Source: Saccharum officinarum (Eukaryota; Streptophyta; Magnoliopsida; Poales; Poaceae). Taken from it: a DNA stretch of 64,000 nt. Position numbers and translations under genes: made by a program. Positions 56,140-64,000 of this stretch are shown here, piece after piece. How positions within the stretch are numbered: position 1 is the first letter of the stretch; every line of letters begins with the position of its first letter. The stretch is from NCBI GenBank assembly GCA_020631735.1, contig CM036223.1:8966191-9030190 (forward strand), in the 5' to 3' direction. The notes beneath the pieces are model-generated. The model was not told where the DNA came from, ran no database searches, and saw only the letters and a program-made list of their open reading frames with translations.

Positions 56140-56845
56140 GTCAGGAAAGCGCTTCTCAATGGCCATCTTGTTTTGATGCTTCCAGATCGACCAGGATAAA
56201 CCTAAAAAAAAGCAAAACATAATTTCTTAGGTCAACCATTGGGATATCAGCTCCTGCATGGACAAGGGGAAGCCTTGCAGCTGGAAGGCATCCCTGATAC
56301 AGCACTACACACATATTGTGCAAAACCGCATTCAAACAGGATGTGATCAACTGTTTCCTCTTTGCCACACACACAACAGACCGGACTACCATGCCATCCT
56401 CTTTTCATTAAGGAGACAGCCATCTACAGTTTATTATGCCAACTTTAACTTTTAATGGCACTTTGCATTTCCAGATAATGTTATTCAAATTATCTTTAAA
56501 TCCACCATGAGTCAGACAATTGTACAAGGATTTTGTAGAGAACTCGGATGATTTTTCAAGAGCCCAATAGACCTTATCTTGTTCATGATCTACTAACTGA
56601 ACATCTAAAAGAATATCCATTAATTCATTCCACTCAACCAGAGACCCCCATGCAGACTACGCCTCATAGTAATATCCCACTCCCCTTCCTTCCAAAAATC
56701 CTTAACCATAGCATCAGGCTTATGACATATTTCAAAAATGTTCCTAAACTGAATTTTCAGAGGAACCCCTCCACTCCATGTATCATGCCAAAACCTGACC
56801 TTATCCCCTTTGTGCAACCCTCTCCAAAACTGAGAAGTTCCTTGG
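56136..56845 (-). pseudogene. LINE 3' fragment (copy B)
   Basis: Equivalent to 4851-5576. The poly(A) end and left target duplication are lost in the deletion; the right duplication is kept at 56846-56862. A 16-bp deletion near 56446 removes part of the VFLWQAWHNKL-encoding segment. Confidence 0.88.
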
Positions 56846-56858
56846 TTAATTTGCATTG

Positions 56859-59132
56859 TGTCGCGGGGTCAAAACCGCGGCAAGCATTGTTATTCGTCGG
56901 ATGTCACTGAGTGTGATGTCTCTGGTGGCTCGGGTGGACTCAAGAACACGGAAGAACTCAAAGATCACGCGAGGGACATAGAGGTTTATCCTAGTTCAAG
57001 CTATCGGGGCCTACGTCCAGCAGTTTGAGGACCTTTATATTCAAGAGCACCCAAATCGGGGTTACAATAGAGTGTAAGAGAGAGATTTGGCAGGGGATCG
57101 CTCGGTTCTGATCCTTGGCTCATCAGCACTGAGGTCTCCTCCTCGCCGGAGAGGAGGAAGACGATGGAAAGGGTGGAGGAGCTCTCGGTACTCCTCTTGG
57201 GGTGGCTCTGCTCTCGGTGTAGAGTTCGAGTTGTTCTGTGGTGAGGACATGAATGATTTGTTCTGTTCGTCCTTCCCCCTCTATAGGATTTGACCTCCCC
57301 TTATAAATCGAGGTAGGTTGGGTACATGATGGCTTAGGGAGTCTAGTCTGTGGTCTATGTGCGCCGGAGACCAGAAGGGTCTTGTAGCGGTGTGGATGGA
57401 CCTTGGCGTTGTTGTGGAGCCGAAGAAGCCCTAGGCGTCATCCAGTTGCTCTGTTCTGACATTCTAACTGTCAGGCCTTGTTAGCTTGGACTGGCCTCCA
57501 CCAGGTGCACCTTCCGGAGGCTTCCTTGGTGGTGAAGGTGTCTAGCTTGAGGGGCTGACGAGTGGGTCCAGGAGCCCCCAAGGCCCTAAAGCCGGCGGAG
57601 GGGTTTTGTCCCCTTGTGTCACGCCCCGTGTGTGACCTTGTCAGAGGAGTGGTTGGCAATGCCGCACCCTTTTTGCTATATATGCTATGGAGCCCCTGAG
57701 CCTTGGGCGCTCAGGGTGCCTACATCCAGCCGGGCCTTTGGCTAGCCCTGGAGGTTGGGGGCCAAGGATCGGGTTTAGAATCCTGTCGATCGGGAGCCTG
57801 AGGCTCGGGCGAGCCTTCGAGCCCTAAGCAAAGGCAGAGGGCGTGCTCAGGCTCGACCTAGTCCTTGTCTGGAAGGTGCATGCGAACGCACCTGAGGGGT
57901 GCAGCCCCCGAGCCCCCGGCGATCCTAGAGGGATCGGTCGGGGGGTCCTTTGGTCGGGAACCTTTTACCTTGAGAGTTTAGCATACCCCTATGTTAAGTT
58001 CTCGTCACATTGGTTGTCAACTTGCTTAATTTTTTAGCAACACATTGTTTAAAGGAGTCATTACACAAGATGGTGTCTAAAATACACATACGGATGGGGT
58101 TTGAAAGGCAGGCAAAGGCATGGATAGGGCTAAGAAATCTAGAATACAACTATCATGCAAATGATTTTTACATAGAGTCAAAGATGATTTTTAGAGCTGG
58201 TTATCAAAATGGTTACTATAACATGTATGTTGATGTCAGATGTGGTCCGAATCACACACCAAAAAGGACATTAGACGCCTAGGCCGCCACGGACCGAAGA
58301 ACACAGCGAGGATGTCACTCTTACATGGTGAAACACAGAGAGGTTTACAAGAAAACCACCAAAGGATAACTAGTCGTGCTTACGTGAAGAAGAACCGGCT
58401 AGTTTTCAAGCAAACTAGCAAAGGAACCGCCGAAGCTCTCACCCGGGAGGGACCCCGTCAGGGCAAGGACGTCGCCAGGTTGCCCTAGGTCAGCTGGCAA
58501 GCCTAGGGCACCATCCTTGGTCATGGATCAAATGATGAACAACATGGAGGTTGAAGGAGAAGAGGAAAGGGGTAAAAGGAATAGATTGATTTGTTTGTAT
58601 GACGATTGGATAGATGGAAACTCAATCGGCCATGATCCTCTCATATATATAGAGGGGGGTGATCTTATCCTAGTAGGAAACCTCTCCAAGGCTTATTTTC
58701 TAAGTTTCCCACATCCAAAACCGATCTAGAAATAAATCGGTTCAAAATCTGAAAGACAGATTCGAAATAAACACCTACCGGTACTGCCGGTCAGGCTCCA
58801 CCGGTAGTACTGGTCAAGGACCGGTAGTACTGGTAGTTCATTTTCATGCAAAATTGTGCCACCCACCACCATCCATCGGTAGTACCAGTCTCAGACCAAT
58901 AGTACCGGTAGTTCAAATCTGCGTCAAATCTTCTCGGACCGGTAGTACCGGTGATCTCGGATCGGTAGTACCGGTAGTTCATACATTTTCTCGGAGGCAT
59001 AACTCTCTCATCCGGACTCCAAATTGGGCGTTCCATATATGTTTTTTGACCATCTCAACAAGGGGAATACAATGGTGAAGTCCATTACACATTTTGACAA
59101 TTTCACATAATGGACATTTTTGGTTGTCAACA
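56859..59132 (-). repeat. LTR of the minus-strand Gypsy element (copy B)
   Basis: Equivalent to 5590-7865, with the same TG...CA ends (minus sense) and purine tract. Contains the same ORF-like stretch (58010-58282) and ccggtagtaccggt cluster (58778-58980). Confidence 0.6.
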
Positions 59133-59354
59133 TATGCCCCCCTGTTTTTAGGTTTATGATGCATAAACATGAAAACATTTGATCAAACAAACATAATTAA
59201 ACCAAACAGCAACGATACCCATCTCATCGGTTGTATGGTGACTAAGGGCGATGTATACATCGGCCATTTTATTCTAAGGGCGGTACATGTATCGGCCATT
59301 ATTTGGAGAGCACTTAGGCTTCTTGCCAAACACTTGGAAAAAAAACTTTTTTAA

Positions 59355-60383
59355 TTATCTTCCGTTGAATACTACTTTGAGACGTTCACCTTGCAATGTC
59401 TCTAGCAAATAAGAATTACCGCTCATGACTTTGATCACTTTATAAGGACCATCCCAATTTGGTGACCACTTGTCAAACTGATTGCTCTTCGATCCAGTAG
59501 GTAGTATGGTTTTCCACACTAATTCTCCTACTTGGAAAGATTTGCTCTTGACTTTTTTGTTGTATGCCCTGGCAACTCGAGCTTTGTCTTTCTCTATCTC
59601 CTTGAGAGCTTTTAATCTTACATCAGTTACCTCATCGATGTTATCCATCATCAAATCATAATACACAATGGTTGATAGATCATTTTGTTTAGCAAGCCTG
59701 TATGCATCCAAATTTACCTCGACAGGCAACACGGCCTCTTGACCATATACTAGCTCGAAAGGAGTAACTTTTGTAGCACCATACCTTGAAATGCGATGTG
59801 CCCATAGAGCTTCAGACAATACTTCATGCCACCTTCTTGGATTCTCCTCAATTTTCTTCTTGATAAGCTTGATCAAAGTCTTACTACTAGACTCAGCTTG
59901 GCCATTAGCATGAGCATAATATGGAGATGATTTGAGCAACTTGATCTTATATAATTCAGCAAAGTCCCTCACTTCCTTGGACATAAATGATGTCCCTTGA
60001 TCTGTAGTTAATGTTTGGGGTATGCCGAATCTATGAATGATATGCTCAGTGATGAACTCAATAACCTCCTTATATGTCATATTCTTCAAAGGAATAGCTT
60101 CGGTCCACTTAGTGAAATAATCTGTAGCAACCAACACAAAGCGATGTCCCTTGGAAGATGGAGGATGAATTTGGCCAATGAAGTCTAGCCTCCAACCACG
60201 AAAAGGCCACGGTTTGATTATAGGATGAAGCATAGCAGCAGGCACTAGTTGAATATTTCTAAACCTTTGACACTCTTCACATCCTTTGTAGTAGCGAAAG
60301 CAATCAGTCATCATAGTAGGCCAATAGACACCGGCTCTACGCATAACCACTTCATCTTCGGGGCCGATTGATGCGTACGACAA
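59355..60383 (-). CDS. Gypsy integrase (copy B)
   Basis: Same 342-codon frame as 8086-9114 with the DD35E residues intact (D67, D128, E164). Eight residues differ, including E for K at 9, V for F at 19 and D for G near 306. Both copies have stayed open, which fits a recent duplication rather than selection. It is followed on the plus strand (60384-60888) by the same degraded RNase H/linker as copy A. Confidence 0.9.
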   Translation of the reverse strand: MSYASIGPEDEVVMRRAGVYWPTMMTDCFRYYKGCEECQRFRNIQLVPAAMLHPIIKPWPFRGWRLDFIGQIHPPSSKGHRFVLVATDYFTKWTEAIPLKNMTYKEVIEFITEHIIHRFGIPQTLTTDQGTSFMSKEVRDFAELYKIKLLKSSPYYAHANGQAESSSKTLIKLIKKKIEENPRRWHEVLSEALWAHRISRYGATKVTPFELVYGQEAVLPVEVNLDAYRLAKQNDLSTIVYYDLMMDNIDEVTDVRLKALKEIEKDKARVARAYNKKVKSKSFQVGELVWKTILPTGSKSNQFDKWSPNWDGPYKVIKVMSGNSYLLETLQGERLKVVFNGR

Positions 60384-60888
60384 ATACCTTCATGGACTTC
60401 TCCCATAGCTATTCTTGCTTGATCAATTCCTAAGCACTTCAGCAACAAGTCTTCAGCGGTTCTTCGGTAAAGCTCATCATTGTGCAACACATACTTGAAA
60501 GCACTTCGTCAAACACTTTTATCAACTTTGGCACTTGGATCTCCTAGATATGCCAATAAGGGAGTCCTCCAATCATGTAAATCAGCCCCAACATCACTAG
60601 AAGTTTTGCTAGGCCGATTTGAGAGTTCATCATGCACATTGGCTAGGCTGACCACATGGGAGTCGGCTAGGCCGACTGGTAAAGTCGGCCAAGCCGACTG
60701 GCTTGCCAGAGAATTGGGGTCGGCTAGACAGGCTAGGGCAGTTGGCTTAGACAATTCTTCTGCACTTACACGGCAAAAATATAAATCTTCGTGCATCGGC
60801 TATTCTTGAATATAAAAATTACACCCATCAATGTCATAGCCAGATGCTTGCTGAGCTAACATGTTGGCCTTTTGATTTTCATGCCTCG

Positions 60889-63867
60889 TGTAACAACCAA
60901 AATTTTCAAGTTTTCGAAATAGATAAAATTTGATTTAAATAAGCCTTAGTTTTGAGCCTAAATAATTAGAGAATATTTTAATTGGGATTAAAATTTAAAA
61001 TACTAGGTGGGGCATTTGATGATGCATTCATGTTGTCGCATTTGTTTTATTGTGTGATGTGGTTTTGGTTTCATTTGATTTGGTTTCAAAATTCATTTTG
61101 AAAATGGTATTGAAAATATGTTTATAAAAAATGGAATGAATCACTCGCCCTTCTTCTCTTTGCGGCCCGGTGGCCTGGTTGGCCTACTCTGCTAGCTTGG
61201 GCCACCCGAGGCTGCCGCGCAGCCCATTTCCCCGTAGGCCTGCTCCCTCCTGTCCCTCTCCCTCTTTGTTTTGGGTCGCCCGAGCCGAGCAGTCGTTTCC
61301 TCCCCGTTCTCTCTCGTGTTCGCGTGGGCCGGCCCAGGAGGGCGCAGCGGCCACGCCCCCCCTGCTTCCTTGTTTCGCTAACGGATGGGACCCGCTGTCA
61401 GCCATGTCTTCCACCTATGAACCGTAGTCGAGCCGGACTTGTTCCGGGCAAACACCGAACCGAGGCCAGGATTCACGGGATTGGGTGTGATTTTCGCGTG
61501 AGGATGCTCTATAAGAGTCATTGTATTTTCTCCACCCTCATCTTTTCCATCTATTAGCCACCGCCGCCTCCATCTTTGCTCGCAATGCCATCGAGGTGCC
61601 CTAGCTCCGCCCGCCACGAGAAAGGTGCTCGCTCACCGTATCTCCACCTCTCGCAAACCGTTGCCGGGGTTCTCGATGCGGTAACAAAGTTGTCCAGCGC
61701 CTCCCTTTGCTTCTGCGTGCTCTCTGTTTTCCGCTAAACCACACCGAACTTGCAGGAATCCCTGCCCACTACTGTGCACGTTGACCGTCGTCTCCGTCCG
61801 ATCTCCGGCCCAGGTTGAAGCCCTAGGTGAGCCTGCGAAGTTCCTGCTTCCTTCCTATGCTATTCCCATGGTCGGAGGTGCCCGAAATCACGCTCCCGAG
61901 GAGCTCCGGCGAGCAGCTCGTGTCGGCCATGGCGGCCACCGGCCGGACTTGTTGTAGATGGCCAGCTCTCTCTCTTTCTCTTGCAGTAGTTTTCAGCCGT
62001 TCATTTGTTGATCAACAAGCGAGATTAGAAGATACCCCTTCATGGGTAAATTTCTTAAAGAGTCCTAGGGTTTTCCTAAAATAGAACCCGTCGTCCTAAA
62101 ACGCCTTCCGAGAATATGCTTTCCTCTTTGGAAAACGTAAACATCACCGGGATAAATGAAAATATGTTTCATATGTTTCAAAGTAATGTTTCAAAACTTT
62201 AAATGCTTGTATCTTTCTCGTTTTAACTCCGATTTGACCCGTTCAAGTTGTGTTAGGTTTGTATTTGCGAGCTCTACATGTTAGTGTTACTATACGGTAG
62301 GTTTGTAGCATTTAAATTTTGAGCTTATATTAAAGTAATTATTTATCTATAGGAAATCTTAGAAATTCATAACTTTTCCGTTTTAAATCCGAATTTCATG
62401 ATCTTTACGTCCGTGTGATCATAGTAACTTGTAGAAGAGTTTTACAAACATTTTATACTATTTTGCTACTGTTGGTATACTGTTCTAATTATGTCTCTTT
62501 TTTTGCTTCGTATATGATTGCTCGGATGATTGTGTGTTGGTGCTTGGTGATCGAGTATAGACGGTGAGCAGTTTCTTGATGATCAGGAGTATTACTTTGA
62601 GCCAGACCAGCAGTATCAACAGGAAAGTTTTGATCAAGGCAAGTATAACATGGGACCATCCTTGTTGTCCTATTTACTAAAATTACTATTTATATCCATG
62701 TGTCTTTTTTGACAACCATAGAGATTATAACTTAGCTATTAATATCTTGTTTCCTTGTCACCTATGGGTTGTGCATTTGGGTAGCTATTGCTAGCGCTTA
62801 ATTATGAACGATGATCTTGTAATTGGACTAATGAATTATGCGACCAACCTTTAACGATGATTTTACTACTGTTGAAAGGGGGCTAGAGCAAGGGGTTATA
62901 TTGTTACTCTAGTTACTCTCCATAAGGACTTACCTGTAAGTGATAACCGGGACATACAGTACAGCTGTGAGGGCTATATGGCTCTGGCTTTATTTGTTTA
63001 AGAGATATTTTCTAGCTTGTTAGTGGTTACCTTAATTGGCGTAAGAATGGCTTGACACGTTAGGTGTAGGACACCCTATAGTTTATGAGTATAACCAAGA
63101 AGGAATTGTGCCATTTGAAAAGGGGTTCCTACATCTGCCTGCTAAGTGAATCTAATGGCCCTAACTTGTTAGACGAACTTTTGAATGGCTTTATATGGTT
63201 TTTGGTGTTTTGGAATTAATTACCCCAATGCAACTGAAAACCATGACTCACAGTGAAAGTGTACACCTCTGCGCAGAGTTAAAAAACTGGTATACTAGCC
63301 GTGCTCACGGACATGAGCGACCATGGGGATTCTTACAGAATAGTTGATCACCATTGTTATATCATGTTTAATTATTGTTGTTACTATTAGCTCATGTTAA
63401 TGCTATTCATTATCCATATTATAAATGATCATTGGTTCATTAATGGGAATTGGTTCATCTTGATGCTACTCAATTGCTAATTATATGATGAATAAAAGCT
63501 AAACACAGTCAAACAGTGTCTAGCCTTTTATGCCTCATTAACCCTGTGTTATACTTGCGGAGTACGACATGTGCTCACCCTTGCTATTTCCACCACAACA
63601 GATGAAGATTATGAAGATGATTATCGTAATGAGTACTAGTCTTAGTGTCAACCAGTCAACCACGTCCCTGTGTTTGGAGTTTCCGCTGGAGGACTACTAT
63701 TAGTTGTCACAATTATTGTATGAGACTATTTGAGGAATATTTATTCGCTATGTAATAAGCACTGTGATGATACTCTGTAATTTGTCAACTTATATGTGCG
63801 ACTGTTTCCTGTGGCGCACATGAGTATTTTATACACCTTATTTTTATCCTTAAAAATGGGTATGATA
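60889..63867 (+). repeat. 5' LTR of plus-strand Gypsy element (copy B)
   Basis: Equivalent to 9598-12580; starts TGTAACAACC and ends GGGTATGATA, with a net length difference of 4 bp. It interrupts the minus-strand Gypsy at the same base as in copy A. Confidence 0.8.
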
Positions 63868-63870
63868 AAT

Positions 63871-63883
63871 TGGTATCAAAGCC
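63871..63883 (+). other. Primer binding site (copy B)
   Basis: TGGTATCAAAGCC after the AAT spacer, identical to 12584-12596. The window ends 117 bp later, before the orf0-like gene expected from copy A. Confidence 0.8.
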
Positions 63884-64000
63884 GTGTTGACTGTAGGACG
63901 CAAGCCTAGTTAGAATGGTCGTTATTAGCATCCTTGCTTCACTTATTTCATGTTTACCGCTTTACCCTTGTTAATTGCTAAATCATTATGCTTCTTTCGT

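Larger units (their letters stand above)
55551..64000. repeat. Segmental duplication, copy B (with internal deletion)
   Basis: Second copy of 1-12713. It matches copy A up to 56113 (A 563), then jumps to the equivalent of A 4851 at 56136, so A 564-4850 (4287 bp) is missing. Small further differences: a 16-bp segment of A near 5155 is absent around 56446, and B has 22 extra bases near 60680 between two GCCGACTGG repeats. The window ends inside the copy, so its right boundary is unknown. Confidence 0.95.

Noticed and set aside
1..64000. CRISPR array, operons or phage-type systems
   Set aside because: All direct repeats are transposon or telomere-type; introns, LTRs and MITEs show plant nuclear DNA.

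Overview
The window is repeat-rich plant nuclear DNA, almost certainly from a panicoid or andropogonoid grass. Reasons: several CACTA (En/Spm-type) transposons whose ends carry TTTGCCGAGTG subterminal repeats; nested Gypsy retrotransposons with an initiator-tRNA-Met-type primer site (TGGTATCAGAGC); non-LTR retrotransposon ends; grass MITEs; and only two long, open, non-transposon ORFs. There are no bacterial features. The species cannot be named from this sequence.

Layout. 1-12713 and 55551-64000 are two copies (A and B) of one segment made of nested transposons: CACTA remnant, 5'-truncated LINE, minus-strand Gypsy, and a plus-strand Gypsy LTR with primer site. Both copies share the same nested insertion junctions, so this is a segmental duplication (or an unpurged haplotype), not independent insertions. 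Copy B lost about 4.3 kb of what copy A keeps, and the junction carries a templated filler. 2068-3890 is an inverted-repeat element interrupted by a 949-bp CACTA. 12770-13474 is an unusual ORF between primer site and gag. 15104-16315 encodes a 403-aa multi-pass membrane protein. 17.6-19.0 kb is a LINE end carrying a MITE. 19.4-20.0 kb is a CACTA left end with a switched subterminal motif (TTTGCCGACTG). 20.6-28.1 kb holds MITEs and CACTA-like elements. 29.1-33.0 kb is a second, related Gypsy element (LTR, primer site, the same unusual ORF, start of gag). Its gag runs in frame into a tandemly triplicated CACTA TNPA-type gene fragment whose units contain telomere-like CCCTAAA arrays (33-36.6 kb). 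The right end of that CACTA is at 37771. 39223-40800 (minus) encodes a 525-aa membrane protein with an acidic/basic repeat linker. 42781-56113 is a CACTA element truncated on the right; it contains a palindrome of about 970 bp, TNP2 and TNPA pseudogenes, and a 5.3-kb solo LTR with a perfect 5-bp target duplication. After 56136 copy B continues to the window end.

The transposases and pol genes are nearly all broken. Relative order can be read from nesting: CACTA and Gypsy insertion, then LINE and LTR insertion, then segment duplication, then deletion in copy B. The two membrane-protein ORFs are the only likely host genes, and I recognise neither family. No computation or database search was possible, so family names rest on motifs read by eye.
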